64,000 bases of DNA from Aquamicrobium zhengzhouense. GTDB lineage: Bacteria; Pseudomonadota; Alphaproteobacteria; Rhizobiales; Rhizobiaceae. Both the position numbers and the translations under genes were made by a program. This document shows, piece by piece, positions 7,667 through 17,290 of the stretch. The notes below the pieces were generated by a model. That model was not told the DNA's origin. It saw nothing but the letters and a program-made list of their open reading frames with translations, and did no database searches. The DNA lies in assembly GCF_016124105.1 (NCBI RefSeq), contig NZ_JADGMQ010000004.1:124001-188000 (forward strand). Reading direction: 5' to 3'. How positions within the stretch are numbered: the stretch's first letter is position 1; each line of letters starts with the position of its first letter.

Positions 7667-10600
7667 ATGCGCATCGAACGTCGCTTCACCAAGGAAGGCC
7701 AGTCGGCATATGCGGAGATCGAATTCCGCAAGGCGACGAGCGAGATCAAGAACCCAGACGGGTCCATCGTCTTCCGCCTCGCTGACATCGACGTGCCGGC
7801 GCAGTTCAGCCAGGTCGCTGCTGACATTCTGGCCCAGAAATATTTCCGAAAGGCCGGTGTTCCAGCTCGCCTGAAGAAGGTCGAGGAGAACGACGCCCCT
7901 TCGTTCCTCTGGCGTTCGGTAGCCGACGAAGAGGCATTGGCGGAACTACCCGAAGACAAACAGTATGGCTCCGAGACCGATGCGCGTCAGGTCTTTGATC
8001 GCCTCGCGGGCACGTGGACCTATTGGGGCTGGAAGGGCGGTTACTTCAACAGCGAAGAAGACGCCCTCGCCTTCCGTGACGAGCTCGCCTACATGCTCGC
8101 GACCCAGCGCGTCGCGCCGAACTCGCCGCAGTGGTTCAACACCGGCCTGCACTGGGCCTATGGCATCGATGGTCCTGGCCAGGGCCACTATTACGTCGAC
8201 CCGTTCACCGGCAAGCTGACCAAGTCATCGTCGGCTTACGAACATCCGCAGCCGCATGCCTGCTTCATCCAGTCGGTTGCCGACGACCTCGTCAACGAGG
8301 GCGGCATCATGGACCTGTGGGTGCGTGAAGCACGTCTGTTCAAGTATGGCTCGGGCACCGGCTCGAACTTCTCGCATCTTCGTGGCGAAGGCGAAAAGTT
8401 GTCGGGCGGCGGGAAGTCGTCGGGCCTGATGAGCTTCCTCAAGATCGGCGACCGTGCAGCGGGCGCGATCAAGTCGGGCGGCACCACCCGCCGCGCTGCC
8501 AAGATGGTCGTCGTCGACGCCGACCATCCCGATATCGAAGCCTACATCGACTGGAAGGTGAACGAAGAGCAGAAGGTTGCTGCGCTCGTCACCGGCTCCA
8601 AGATCGTCAAGCAGCACCTCGCAGCCATCATGAAGGCCTGCGTCAATTGCGAAGGCAATAATGACGATTGCTATGACCCCGCCAAGAATCCGGCACTGAA
8701 GCGCGAAGTTCGCGCTGCGAAGAAGAACTCGGTTCCGGAAAATTACGTCAAGCGCGTCATCCAGTTCGCCAAGCAGGGCTACACCAGCCTTGAGTTCAAG
8801 ACCTACGATACTGACTGGGATTCGGAAGCGTATCTGACCGTCTCCGGTCAGAATTCGAACAACTCGGTTTCGGTGAAGGACGACTTCCTGCGCGCTGTCG
8901 AAGTGGATGGCGACTGGCATCTCACCGGCCGCCGCGACGGCAAGGTCCTCAAGACCCTCAAGGCACGCGATCTTTGGGAGAAGATCGGCTACGCGGCCTG
9001 GGCATCGGCTGATCCTGGCCTACACTTCAACACGACGATGAATGACTGGCACACCTGCCCGTCAGCCGGTCCGATCCGCGCGTCGAACCCGTGCTCGGAA
9101 TACATGTTCCTCGATGACACGGCGTGCAACCTCGCCTCGATCAACCTGCTGACCTACCGCAATGCGGACGGCACGATTGACGTTGACGCCTATGAGCACA
9201 CCGTACGTCTGTGGACCGTTGTCCTCGAGATCTCGGTGATGATGGCGCAGTTCCCGTCGTGGAAGATTGCCAAGCTTTCCTACGAGTACCGCACGCTCGG
9301 CCTCGGCTTCGCCAACATTGGCGGCCTGTTGATGACCTCGGGTATTCCCTACGATTCCGACGAAGGCCGGAGCCTGTGCGGCGCACTCACCGCCATCATG
9401 ACCGGCGTTGCCTATGCCACCTCCGCCGAGATGGCTGCAGAACTCGGTGCCTTCCCCGAATATCCGGCCAATGCACCGCACATGCTGCGCGTCATGCGCA
9501 ACCATCGCCGCGCCGCCTATGGCGAGACAGATGGCTATGAGAAGCTGGCAGTGGCTCCGGTTCCGCTGGAAGAAGAGCACATTCGGCAGAGGGAATTGGT
9601 CGAACGTGCCCGTGCAGCCTGGGACAAGGCAATCGACCTTGGCGCCGAATACGGCTACCGCAACGCGCAGGCCACCGTTATCGCGCCGACCGGCACAATC
9701 GGTCTCGTCATGGACTGCGATACGACCGGCATCGAGCCTGACTTCGCTCTGGTGAAGTTCAAGAAGCTCGCCGGCGGCGGCTACTTCAAGATCATCAACC
9801 GAGCGGTCCCGGAAGCCCTGCGCACGCTCGGTTACGCGGAAGCCCAGATCGCCGAGATCGAAGCTTACGCAGTCGGCCACGGCAACCTGAACCAGGCACC
9901 GGGCATCAACCCCGGCTCGCTCAAGGCCAAGGGTTTCACTGACGAGAAGATCGAAGCGCTAAACGCAGCTCTCGGCTCTGCATTCGACATCAAGTTCGTC
10001 TTCAACCAGTGGACGCTCGGCGCCGACTGGCTGAAGGACACCTATGGCTTTACCGACGAGCAGCTGAACGATTTCTCGTTCGAAATCCTTCCGGCACTCG
10101 GTTTTTCCAAAAAGGACATTGAAGCAGCGAACATCCACGTTTGCGGCGCAATGACCCTCGAAGGCGCACCGCACCTTAAGGAAGAGGACCTGCCGGTGTT
10201 CGACTGCGCGAATCCGTGCGGCAAGATCGGCAAGCGCTATCTGTCAGTGGAGAGCCACATCCGCATGATGGCTGCGGCACAGCCGTTCATTTCCGGTGCG
10301 ATCTCCAAGACGATCAACATGCCGAACGAGGCGACCGTCGAGGACTGCAAGAACGCCTACATGCTCTCGTGGAAGCTCGGCCTGAAGGCCAATGCGCTCT
10401 ACCGCGATGGCTCCAAGCTCTCGCAGCCGCTTAATGCTTCGCTGATCTCGGACGATGAGGATGAGGCAGAAGAAGTGATCGAGCAGGTCGCAGCTGCGCC
10501 GGCAGCTGCCAAGGCGGTCGCGGTCACGGAAAAGATCATCGAGAAGATCGTCGAACGCGAGGTTCGTTCGCTACGCGAAAAACTGCCGAACCGCCGCAAG

Positions 10601-11485
10601 GGCTATACCCAGAAGGCCGTCATCGGTGGTCACAAAGTCTATTTGCGCACCGGCGAATTCGACGATGGTCGCCTCGGCGAGATCTTCATCGACATGCACA
10701 AGGAAGGTGCTGCCTTCCGCGCGATGATGAACAATTTTGCCATCGCGATCTCGCTTGGCCTGCAATATGGCGTGCCGCTGGAAGAATATGTGGAGGCGTT
10801 CACCTTCACCAAGTTCGAGCCGGCCGGCATGGTCATCGGCAATGACGCGATCAAGAACGCGACGTCGATCCTCGACTACGTCTTCCGCGAACTGGCTGTG
10901 TCCTACCTGGCGCGTAATGACCTTGCGCATGTCGATCTGTCGGATTTTTCTAATACCGCACTCGGCAAGGGTATCAACGAAGGCAAGGCGAGCCCCTTCT
11001 CCAAGGGTCTGATGCGTGGGGCGTCACCGCTGAAGATCGTGTCCGGTGCGACGCCGGGCAACGAGCCGAAGGGCTTTGCCGGCAACGCCGCAGCGACCCC
11101 TGCGCGCACGACGCCGACCAGCACATCGGCTTCCAACGTCCGCTCCATTGGCACCGGTGCGACCGTCACCGCCCTGAAGCCGATCACTTCGGAGCAGATC
11201 GACGGTGCCACCGCCTTCAAGCGCGAATATGAAGAGCGTGCGAAGGATCTCGCTGAGGAGATTGCTGCAGACGAGGCTATCGCTGAAGGAACGGCGGCGC
11301 TGTTCACCGATGCAGCCGCCAAGGAAGCAGCAGACGCAAAGGCAATCGCCGCTGAACGCCGCCAGCAGTCCATGATGCAGGGCTACACCGGCAATTCATG
11401 CTCGGAGTGCCAGAACTTCACCATGGTCCGCAACGGCACCTGCGAAAAGTGCGACACCTGCGGCGCCACCAGCGGCTGCAGCTGA
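7667..11485 (+). CDS. nrdJ: Vitamin B12-dependent ribonucleoside-diphosphate reductase (class II)
   Basis: 1272 residues, the long alphaproteobacterial NrdJ form. It reduces ribonucleotides to deoxyribonucleotides with adenosylcobalamin as radical source, so it works with or without oxygen but needs B12. The active-site block SNPCSEY (Asn474, Cys476, Glu478) and the PTGTIG loop are visible. A redox tail carries six Cys at 1245, 1248, 1259, 1262, 1265 and 1271, probably zinc-binding and thiol-shuttling. An Ala/Glu-rich insert near 930-970 separates the barrel from the C-terminal domain. ATG 7667 follows a purine-rich AAGGGACTAAGAAG. It is monocistronic: long leader before, strong terminator after. 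Confidence 0.97.
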   Translation: MRIERRFTKEGQSAYAEIEFRKATSEIKNPDGSIVFRLADIDVPAQFSQVAADILAQKYFRKAGVPARLKKVEENDAPSFLWRSVADEEALAELPEDKQYGSETDARQVFDRLAGTWTYWGWKGGYFNSEEDALAFRDELAYMLATQRVAPNSPQWFNTGLHWAYGIDGPGQGHYYVDPFTGKLTKSSSAYEHPQPHACFIQSVADDLVNEGGIMDLWVREARLFKYGSGTGSNFSHLRGEGEKLSGGGKSSGLMSFLKIGDRAAGAIKSGGTTRRAAKMVVVDADHPDIEAYIDWKVNEEQKVAALVTGSKIVKQHLAAIMKACVNCEGNNDDCYDPAKNPALKREVRAAKKNSVPENYVKRVIQFAKQGYTSLEFKTYDTDWDSEAYLTVSGQNSNNSVSVKDDFLRAVEVDGDWHLTGRRDGKVLKTLKARDLWEKIGYAAWASADPGLHFNTTMNDWHTCPSAGPIRASNPCSEYMFLDDTACNLASINLLTYRNADGTIDVDAYEHTVRLWTVVLEISVMMAQFPSWKIAKLSYEYRTLGLGFANIGGLLMTSGIPYDSDEGRSLCGALTAIMTGVAYATSAEMAAELGAFPEYPANAPHMLRVMRNHRRAAYGETDGYEKLAVAPVPLEEEHIRQRELVERARAAWDKAIDLGAEYGYRNAQATVIAPTGTIGLVMDCDTTGIEPDFALVKFKKLAGGGYFKIINRAVPEALRTLGYAEAQIAEIEAYAVGHGNLNQAPGINPGSLKAKGFTDEKIEALNAALGSAFDIKFVFNQWTLGADWLKDTYGFTDEQLNDFSFEILPALGFSKKDIEAANIHVCGAMTLEGAPHLKEEDLPVFDCANPCGKIGKRYLSVESHIRMMAAAQPFISGAISKTINMPNEATVEDCKNAYMLSWKLGLKANALYRDGSKLSQPLNASLISDDEDEAEEVIEQVAAAPAAAKAVAVTEKIIEKIVEREVRSLREKLPNRRKGYTQKAVIGGHKVYLRTGEFDDGRLGEIFIDMHKEGAAFRAMMNNFAIAISLGLQYGVPLEEYVEAFTFTKFEPAGMVIGNDAIKNATSILDYVFRELAVSYLARNDLAHVDLSDFSNTALGKGINEGKASPFSKGLMRGASPLKIVSGATPGNEPKGFAGNAAATPARTTPTSTSASNVRSIGTGATVTALKPITSEQIDGATAFKREYEERAKDLAEEIAADEAIAEGTAALFTDAAAKEAADAKAIAAERRQQSMMQGYTGNSCSECQNFTMVRNGTCEKCDTCGATSGCS

Positions 11486-11578
11486 TCAGCACGCCGATAA
11501 TAACCTGCCTGACGCGTCACTGCATCTCGCTCAGCGTCAAGACAGACTGCTCATCTGACGCAGGAAGTCGGATCACCT

Positions 11579-11612
11579 CAAAAAACGGCCCCAATCCGGG
11601 CCGTTTTTTTTT
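11579..11612 (+). terminator. Rho-independent terminator of nrdJ
   Basis: ACGGCCC (11585-11591) pairs with GGGCCGT (11598-11604), flanked by an A-run on the left and nine T on the right. This is the clearest intrinsic terminator in this part of the window and, given the A-run, can work in both directions. Confidence 0.93.
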
Positions 11613-11701
11613 ACAGACAGAAGGTTTTGTAGCCCTTGGACGATGAAACGCGGCTACAAACGGTTCCTCATTCCTGCGAAGCTATCGAACTGGGGGATGT
11701 C

Positions 11702-12610
11702 ATGGCTCTTAAACTTCGAAAGCGAGTTATTGAGGCGCTGTCATCGCGACCAGGCGAGAAGCTGAAGGCGCGCGAAATCGCAACATGGATATGTGAAAAA
11801 TATCCAGAAGAAGCGGCTGCCAAACTGCATGCAAGCGCGTCCCTAAAGAATCAAACTGACCTCCTGAACCAATTGGTCGCGGAGATAGGATCCTGCCGCC
11901 CACAATGGCAGAAGATGCATCCGGAATTTCGGACGGCCGAAGGCATCAAGCCGCGACTATACTATTGGACCTCGAAGTCAGAAGAGGACGAGGTAGAAGA
12001 GGCCGAACTGGAAGGGGAAGCGTTACTTCCGGGTTCTGATGAACCCAAAATTCGGGAACACGATCTTTATCCGATGCTGATCGAATTCATGTTCGCCGAA
12101 CAGGGTGTCCATGGATATCGGATCGACGAACGGAAGTCCTCGAACTCGCGTGGGCCAGGTGGGAATAAATGGCTCTTTCCCGATGTCGTGGGGATAGAGA
12201 ACCTTACTGACGGGTTGGACCCGGAAGTCGTAGCTGCAATCAGAGAAAGTAGGGACAAGCGGCTCCGGCTGTGGTCATTCGAAGTCAAGATTTTAATCAA
12301 CAGGTCCAACGCAAGAGAAACATACTTCCAGGCGGTATCGAACTCTTCTTGGGCAAATCTCGGATACCTCGTTGCCGCGGAGATAGAGGGTGCCGACACT
12401 CTGAAGGAGCTTCGGATCCGGTATGCGATGCACGGTATCGGCCTGATCAAACTGGATGCCGCCAACCCGGCCGAAAGCCAGATACTGATACCAGCCAGAG
12501 AGCGGCACGACCTCGAGTGGGCAAAGTGCAGTCGACTGTCCCGGGAGAACAGGGATTTATCCGCTTTCATGAAGCGTGTCCGGCAATTCTTCCAAACCGG
12601 AGACCTCTAA
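11702..12610 (+). CDS. HARE-HTH-like plus PD-(D/E)XK nuclease-like protein (HrgA/COG2958-type)
   Basis: 302 residues from ATG 11702, chosen for the GGGGG site at about 11691-11695; an upstream TTG at 11636 would add 22 unlikely residues. Residues 1-90 resemble the winged-helix N-terminus of HrgA/COG2958 proteins (KAREIATWI, then CRPQWQKMHPEF and LYYWTS). After an acidic linker (93-118), residues 119-240 show a PD-(D/E)XK-like pattern: D161 in FPDVVG, E194-V-K196 in SFEVKI, and Q210 in ETYFQAV. Members occur near restriction-modification genes, but no methyltransferase or partner is present here. Nuclease activity is inferred from the motif pattern only. Confidence 0.6.
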   Translation: MALKLRKRVIEALSSRPGEKLKAREIATWICEKYPEEAAAKLHASASLKNQTDLLNQLVAEIGSCRPQWQKMHPEFRTAEGIKPRLYYWTSKSEEDEVEEAELEGEALLPGSDEPKIREHDLYPMLIEFMFAEQGVHGYRIDERKSSNSRGPGGNKWLFPDVVGIENLTDGLDPEVVAAIRESRDKRLRLWSFEVKILINRSNARETYFQAVSNSSWANLGYLVAAEIEGADTLKELRIRYAMHGIGLIKLDAANPAESQILIPARERHDLEWAKCSRLSRENRDLSAFMKRVRQFFQTGDL

Positions 12611-12862
12611 CTGCTTGATTCCTAACCCGATGTCTCTGTGATGATCGACGGAGACACTCCATCTAGAGCCCTATGACACTCCAAGAATTCACCTTTTCCA
12701 AGACGCGGTTCTACACACGTCCAAAGACGGAGGGTGAGCTGGCAGATTGCCAAAATGGGACCCCGCGCCCTCGCGTTTCAGCGAAAGAAACGAACCAAAG
12801 AGCCATCGGACGCGGAAACTGAACGTCAGTGGTTCCGGCACAACGTGCTCAACAAGCCCCGG

Positions 12863-12892
12863 CCCGTCAGGATCGGCCCTAAGTCTGACGGG
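12863..12892. repeat. Perfect 8-bp inverted repeat
   Basis: CCCGTCAG (12863-12870) and CTGACGGG (12885-12892) are separated by 14 bases. The direct repeat GGTTCCGG lies at about 12829 and again at 12891, so the element has some internal repetition. No T-run follows. Its function is unknown. Confidence 0.45.
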
Positions 12893-12986
12893 TTCCGGAG
12901 ACCTCACAGATAGTATCCCCCTCAGCTCGCTGCACGCTTGCCACCGGCGAAACCCACCACCGCTATCTGAAGCAGTCTGACAAATT

Positions 12987-13011
12987 TACGCGGCCGTGCG
13001 TCGGCCGCGTA
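12987..13011 (-). terminator. Terminator of the ECF sigma operon
   Basis: TACGCGGCCG (12987-12996), loop TGCGT, CGGCCGCGTA (13002-13011): a perfect 10-bp stem 19 bases beyond the DUF2076 stop. On the minus strand it is followed by AAATTTG, a weak T-tract. Confidence 0.7.
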
Positions 13012-13029
13012 GGGAACTTGATATCTGGA

Positions 13030-13611
13030 TCAGAAATCCATGTCGCCGAAGCCGCCGTCGTCAAAGCCGCCGTCATCGAAGCCGACATCGTCTGCGGTCA
13101 TGTCCTCGGTGCCGGCCTCTTCAGCTCCAGCCTCTGCCGCCTGAGCTTCGCCGGTGCCGGAGCCCAGCATGCCGGCAATGGCGTTGCCGAGGAGGACGCC
13201 GCCTGCGACACCCATCGCTGTCTGGGCTGCACCAGCAAGGAAGCCGCCGCCACGCGCAGGCTGCGGCGGGATCGCAGCCCCCTGGCCAGCAGCGTCACGA
13301 TTGATGCTTGGAACAGCGCCCGAGCGGCGAGGAGCCGGCGCACTGCTGCCGAAGAGGCTGCCAAACAGGCCACCCGATTGCTTCCGCTCAGCCGCTTGTG
13401 CCTCCAGTTCTTCCAGACGTGCCTGTGCCGCCTGCAGCGCCTGCTCCTGCATGACGATGGTTTGCGCCATGTAGTAGGGCGCGCCCGGCTGCGCGGAGAT
13501 CTGGTCGCGAATGAAAGCTTCTGCGCCAGCGTCGCGCTGTGGCATCTGGCGCTCCACGGCAGCCAGTTTGCCGAAAAGCTGTTCAATTGCCTGTTGGTCG
13601 TTGCGGTCCAT
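13030..13611 (-). CDS. DUF2076 family protein
   Basis: 193 residues from the ATG at 13611, which follows AGAGGAC. The N-terminus (DRNDQQAIEQLFGKLAAVERQ) and coiled segment (about 45-75) match DUF2076 proteins. Then come a Pro/Ala linker, a Gly/Ala-rich hydrophobic stretch at about 120-148 (GGFLAGAAQTAMGVAGG) and an acidic tail with repeated F-DDGG units ending GDMDF. The family is of unknown function and is often annotated as periplasmic. It is the last gene of a minus-strand operon, 22 bases after the BAX-inhibitor-like gene. Confidence 0.8.
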   Translation of the reverse strand: MDRNDQQAIEQLFGKLAAVERQMPQRDAGAEAFIRDQISAQPGAPYYMAQTIVMQEQALQAAQARLEELEAQAAERKQSGGLFGSLFGSSAPAPRRSGAVPSINRDAAGQGAAIPPQPARGGGFLAGAAQTAMGVAGGVLLGNAIAGMLGSGTGEAQAAEAGAEEAGTEDMTADDVGFDDGGFDDGGFGDMDF

Positions 13612-13633
13612 TATCAGTCCTCTAATGCTAATT

Positions 13634-14353
13634 CTATTCACGCTCGCCGGTGAAGTTGAGCAGAAGCTGGAAGATGTTGACGAAATTCAGATAGAGCGAG
13701 AGAGCGCCAGACACGGCCAGCTTCTGCTGTGACTCGGCGTCAAAATTCTCGGCGTACTGCTCCTTGATCGTCTGCGTGTCCCAAGCCGTCAGGCCGAGGA
13801 ACACAAAGATGCCGATGACCGAGATCGCGAACTGCATCGCCGACGACTGCATGAACAGGTTGACCAGCGAAGCGATGATCACGCCGAACAAGCCCATGAT
13901 CAGGAAAGATGAAAACTTCGTCAGGTCCGCCTTGGTCGTATAGCCGTAGAGGCTCATGGCGCCGAACATCGTTGCAGCGATAAAAAAGGTTCTGGCAATC
14001 GAGGTCCCGGTGAAAACCAGGAACACGGAAGCGAGCGAAAGCCCCATCACGGCGCAGAACGCCCAGAACATTCCCTGTGCGCCCGCAGCCGTCATGGAGT
14101 TGATGCGGAACGAGAAGAAGAAAACGAATGCCAGGGGAGCCAGCATCACCACCCATTTCAGGGGTGACGAGAAGATCGGCACATAAAGGGCCGGGGTCGA
14201 CCCAACCACGAATGCGACCACACCCGTGAGCACCAGGCCAAGTGCCATGTAGTTATAGACGCGCAGCATGTGCTGGCGCAGGCCCTCATCAAAAAGCGCT
14301 TGAGATTGCTGTCGGGCAATCCCGGCGCCAAAGCTAAATTGCGGATTGTTCAT
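13634..14353 (-). CDS. BAX inhibitor-1 (TMBIM/YccA-like) membrane protein
   Basis: 239 residues with seven membrane helices and the family C-terminus (LTAWDTQTIKEQYAE, then LSLYLNFVNIFQLLLNF). Bacterial members are inner-membrane proteins; some relatives are pH-sensitive calcium leak channels and E. coli YccA restrains FtsH. The start at 14353 (MNNPQFSFG) is the usual one and has GAGGAGTTC upstream; longer starts run back through the neighbouring gene. Its place 22 bases after an anti-sigma gene suggests it belongs to the ECF regulon. Confidence 0.9.
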   Translation of the reverse strand: MNNPQFSFGAGIARQQSQALFDEGLRQHMLRVYNYMALGLVLTGVVAFVVGSTPALYVPIFSSPLKWVVMLAPLAFVFFFSFRINSMTAAGAQGMFWAFCAVMGLSLASVFLVFTGTSIARTFFIAATMFGAMSLYGYTTKADLTKFSSFLIMGLFGVIIASLVNLFMQSSAMQFAISVIGIFVFLGLTAWDTQTIKEQYAENFDAESQQKLAVSGALSLYLNFVNIFQLLLNFTGERE

Positions 14354-14375
14354 TCTGAACTCCTCAGTGTGCAGA

Positions 14376-15149
14376 TCAGTAAAGTGTGTCGGCCAGGCGC
14401 TCCGCAGCCTGATCAAGCGCCTTGGCATCGCCTGCTGCGACAACGGCATAAGCGACTTCGCCGATTTGGAAGAAAACCGCCGACGCATCTTCGCCCGGCG
14501 CTGCCGTCGGCTTTATGACATCGAACGTGCCGGGACGGACCGCGAACAGCGAGACGTGACCAAGATCTTCCGCCTCGGCAGAAAGCTCGACGCTCGGCCC
14601 GAATTGGGATGGAAACAGCTGAACATCCGTCACGCGCCAATCCTTCGGCAACGTTGGCATGATGATCGCTGTCATCGCACGAATTTCAACGGGATCGTAC
14701 ACGGTCGTCTCTGGCTGCGACGTCATTCCCGAACGGATGACCGCCGTACGGTGAGCCCGTCTTGCGTCCTCGACATAGGCCGGCGGCGGCGCGGACGCGA
14801 CCGACTGGGTGACACCCAGCGGTCCGACAACCTCATTTGCGGCCCAGCCAATGCCGACCAGTATGGCAATCGATGCCGCCTGCTGAAGCCTGGCATAAAG
14901 GCGTCCCATGCCAAGGCCACGTTCCAGCTTCCGAGCAATCGCAGTGGTCGTCGGGTTGCCACTTGCGTTCGGAAGCGCCAGTGCAAGCCGAAGCTCGTCA
15001 CGCGCGCGCAAATCCGCCATCACGCGTGCAGCTTCCTCCGGATGGCCGGCCAACCAGGCCGCTACATCCACGCGGAGCGCTGGTGAAAGCTGATCGTCGA
15101 CATAAGCGTTCAGATCATGTTCGGTGACAGGGTCACGCTCAGGAAACAT
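14376..15149 (-). CDS. Anti-sigma factor, membrane-spanning
   Basis: 257 residues. Residues 1-60 form the cytoplasmic sigma-binding region, typical in the pattern HDLNAYVDDQLSP followed by WLAGHPEEAARV. One membrane helix lies at about 88-108, and about 150 residues remain on the periplasmic side. The start overlaps the end of the sigma gene by 11 bases, which implies translational coupling. No zinc-binding HxxxCxxC motif is present in the N-terminal part (H11 only), so it is not a ZAS-type redox sensor. The signal it senses is unknown. Confidence 0.85.
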   Translation of the reverse strand: MFPERDPVTEHDLNAYVDDQLSPALRVDVAAWLAGHPEEAARVMADLRARDELRLALALPNASGNPTTTAIARKLERGLGMGRLYARLQQAASIAILVGIGWAANEVVGPLGVTQSVASAPPPAYVEDARRAHRTAVIRSGMTSQPETTVYDPVEIRAMTAIIMPTLPKDWRVTDVQLFPSQFGPSVELSAEAEDLGHVSLFAVRPGTFDVIKPTAAPGEDASAVFFQIGEVAYAVVAAGDAKALDQAAERLADTLY

Positions 15150-15669
15150 CGCGTCCTCCTACCAGCTTGAGTGAGGTTTGGTCGCGGCCCTGTTCGAACG
15201 ACCGCAGGGCTTCACGCCCCCTCGAGATGCGCGACATCAGCGTTCCCACCGGAATGGCCAGCGTGTCCGCCGCTTCCTGATAAGAAAGGCCTTCAATTGT
15301 CACGAGATGGAGCGCAGTGCGTTGTTCTTCGGGCAACTTCATGAACGCGGCGCGGATTTGCGCCAGTCGCACGGAGTGATCCTGTGGCGCATCAAGCTGC
15401 TTGGGTGACATCTCGGCCAGCCCCTTGATGCGCAAGCTTTCAGACTTGCTGCGGCGGGTCTTGTCGACGAACACATTGTGCAAGATCGACAGCAGCCAAG
15501 GACGCACTTCTCGCCCGGCCTCGAACGACGATCGGTTCTCGCAAGCTCGCAGCAGCGCGTCTTGCACAAGATCTTCGGCGTCGCTGCTGTCGCGTGTCAG
15601 CGATCGCGCGTAGCGCCGCAGCGCGCCGAGCTGACCAACCACATCGAAACGGGCCTGAGTTCTCTTCAT
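15139..15669 (-). CDS. ECF-type RNA polymerase sigma factor
   Basis: 176 residues with sigma region 2 (RRYARSLTRDSSDAEDLVQ, residues 19-37) and region 4 (about 108-160, YQEAADTLAIPVGTLMSRISRGR). It directs RNA polymerase to promoters of its own regulon and is held by the overlapping anti-sigma factor. A candidate self-directed promoter lies immediately upstream. The ATG at 15669 has no ribosome site, which fits translation from a leaderless message; a downstream in-frame GTG (FDV) is an alternative. The four genes sigma, anti-sigma, BAX-inhibitor and DUF2076 appear to be one operon. Confidence 0.93.
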   Translation of the reverse strand: MKRTQARFDVVGQLGALRRYARSLTRDSSDAEDLVQDALLRACENRSSFEAGREVRPWLLSILHNVFVDKTRRSKSESLRIKGLAEMSPKQLDAPQDHSVRLAQIRAAFMKLPEEQRTALHLVTIEGLSYQEAADTLAIPVGTLMSRISRGREALRSFEQGRDQTSLKLVGGRDVS

Positions 15670-15675
15670 GCCACG

Positions 15676-15704
15676 TATACGTAGGAAGACGCGGACTTAT
15701 TCCC
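15676..15704 (-). promoter_or_regulatory. Candidate autoregulatory ECF promoter
   Basis: On the minus strand GGGAATAA (15704-15697, read downwards) is followed by CGTATA (15681-15676); GGAATA and CGTATA are separated by 16 bases. The spacing and the AA in the -35 element fit ECF promoters. The -10 ends only six bases before the sigma ATG, so transcription would begin about at the start codon. Confidence 0.5.
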
Positions 15705-15766
15705 GAGATCACGGAAAAATTTTTTCCAGGCGTACGACTTCAGCGCCGCACCAGCCTGCCACTAGA

Positions 15767-17188
15767 TCACTTGCGCCCGAACTCATCTTCGATGCGGATA
15801 ATGTCGTCCTCACCGAGATAAGATCCCGTCTGCACTTCGATCAGTTCAAGAACGATCTTGCCCGGATTTGCCAGTCGGTGGGTGCAGCCCAGCGGGAGAT
15901 AGATGGACTCATTTTCGGAAAGGATTTGTACCTTTCCATCAACGGTCACCTCGCCGGTGCCCTGAACGACAACCCAATGCTCCGAGCGGTGATGATGCTT
16001 TTGCAACGAAAGCTTCTTGCCCGGCTTCACGAACAGCCGCTTCACCTGGAAGCGCTCCCCGGAAAGAACGGACGTATAGCCGCCCCAGGGGCGATATGCG
16101 GTCTTGTGTATTTCGGTCAGACCGCGCGTTGCCTCATCGGCCTTGAGGGTCTTGACGATCGAGCCCACTCCCTGAGCTGCGCTCAGCCGGCCGACATAGA
16201 TCGCATCTGTGCTCGCAATGACGGCAATGTCGTCCACGCCATCGACAACCACGTGCGCACCATCACTGACGACCATCGAATTTCGCACGTTCGAGAACAG
16301 CGCATCGCCGACTGCAACATTGCCGTCCGCATCCGGCTGGTGAGCCTTCCACACTGCGTCCCAGGATCCAAGGTCGGACCAGGGAAAGCGGACGGGCAGG
16401 ACGGCCGCCCGGTTGGTCTTCTCGAAAATCGCGTAGTCGACGGAGATGTTCGGTGCCGCTTCGAACGCCGCTTCATCCAGACGGACGAAATCAAGATCTC
16501 GAATTGCCTGCTCAATTGCGTCTCGTGCGGCGGCGAAGGTGTCGGGCGCCAGTCGTTCACATTCGTCAAGATAGGTGCGAGCCGACAACATGAACATGCC
16601 GGAATTCCAGACATTTCCACCCTGTTCGAGCAGGGTTTGCGCCCGCGACAGGTCCGGCTTTTCAATGAAGCGATCAATGACATTGACGCCCTCACCGATG
16701 GGTGCGCCTACGGCGATGTAGCCATAGCCGGTTTCGGGGCGAGTGGGCTCGATACCAAACGCGACAAGACGCGCGTCAGCCGCTGCCTGGGCGGCCGTCG
16801 CGACCGCCTGATAATACTCTTCACTCGCATCGATGGCATGATCCGAGGCAAGCACGTGCAGCACTGCCTCCTCATCATCCGCGACCGCGGCAAGAGCGGC
16901 GACCGCAATTGCCAGTGCCGTGTTCCGCGCCAGAGGCTCAAGCATGATCGCCTTTGGCGTGACGCCAATTTCCTGCGCTTGCTCGGCTACGATAAAGCGA
17001 TAGTCAGCATTGGTGAGGATTATCGGCGCGCTATATTGCTTGTTCTGCGCCCGCTTCAATGTCTGCTGGAACAGCGACCCTTCGCCCACGAGGTCCAGAA
17101 ATTGCTTCGGACGCGCCGATCGCGACATCGGCCAAAGACGCGTCCCCTGCCCTCCTGCCAGCACAACCGGAACAACGAGCTTGGTCAT
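15767..17188 (-). CDS. manC: Mannose-1-phosphate guanylyltransferase / mannose-6-phosphate isomerase
   Basis: 473 residues in the bifunctional type II arrangement. The N-terminal nucleotidyltransferase has GGQGTRLWPMSR at residues 12-23 and the sugar-binding FIEKP motif. The C-terminal cupin isomerase has HHHRSEHWVVVQGTGEV in the last 90 residues. It makes GDP-mannose from mannose-1-phosphate and interconverts mannose-6-P and fructose-6-P. The start at 17188 gives the canonical MTKLVVPVVLAGG. It is the last gene of the minus-strand polysaccharide group, after pmm. Confidence 0.95.
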   Translation of the reverse strand: MTKLVVPVVLAGGQGTRLWPMSRSARPKQFLDLVGEGSLFQQTLKRAQNKQYSAPIILTNADYRFIVAEQAQEIGVTPKAIMLEPLARNTALAIAVAALAAVADDEEAVLHVLASDHAIDASEEYYQAVATAAQAAADARLVAFGIEPTRPETGYGYIAVGAPIGEGVNVIDRFIEKPDLSRAQTLLEQGGNVWNSGMFMLSARTYLDECERLAPDTFAAARDAIEQAIRDLDFVRLDEAAFEAAPNISVDYAIFEKTNRAAVLPVRFPWSDLGSWDAVWKAHQPDADGNVAVGDALFSNVRNSMVVSDGAHVVVDGVDDIAVIASTDAIYVGRLSAAQGVGSIVKTLKADEATRGLTEIHKTAYRPWGGYTSVLSGERFQVKRLFVKPGKKLSLQKHHHRSEHWVVVQGTGEVTVDGKVQILSENESIYLPLGCTHRLANPGKIVLELIEVQTGSYLGEDDIIRIEDEFGRK

Positions 17189-17290
17189 GAGAACCTCAAT
17201 AGTGCGGCCGCGAGAACGCGGAAGAAACTTCAATGGTTTCCAGAAGGCCTAACGTGACAATCCGGTGTTAACAAGATCGCCAGAGAACTT

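Larger units (their letters stand above)
12611..13029. other. Intergenic stretch without a convincing gene
   Basis: About 420 bases between the nuclease-like gene and the convergent DUF2076 gene. A 49-codon frame at 12673-12822 starts well (MTLQEFTFSKTRF) but has no ribosome site and turns into low-quality sequence; it may be a gene remnant. An inverted repeat and a terminator hairpin in this stretch are listed separately. Confidence 0.5.

Noticed and set aside
12673-12822. 49-codon gene MTLQEFTFSKTRF
   Set aside because: No ribosome site, no recognisable family, and the second half is compositionally random; at best a remnant.
15668-17257. Long plus-strand frame of 529 codons opposite manC
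   Set aside because: It is the antisense shadow of a fully recognisable ManC protein; its product is rich in Arg, Cys and His with no family text.
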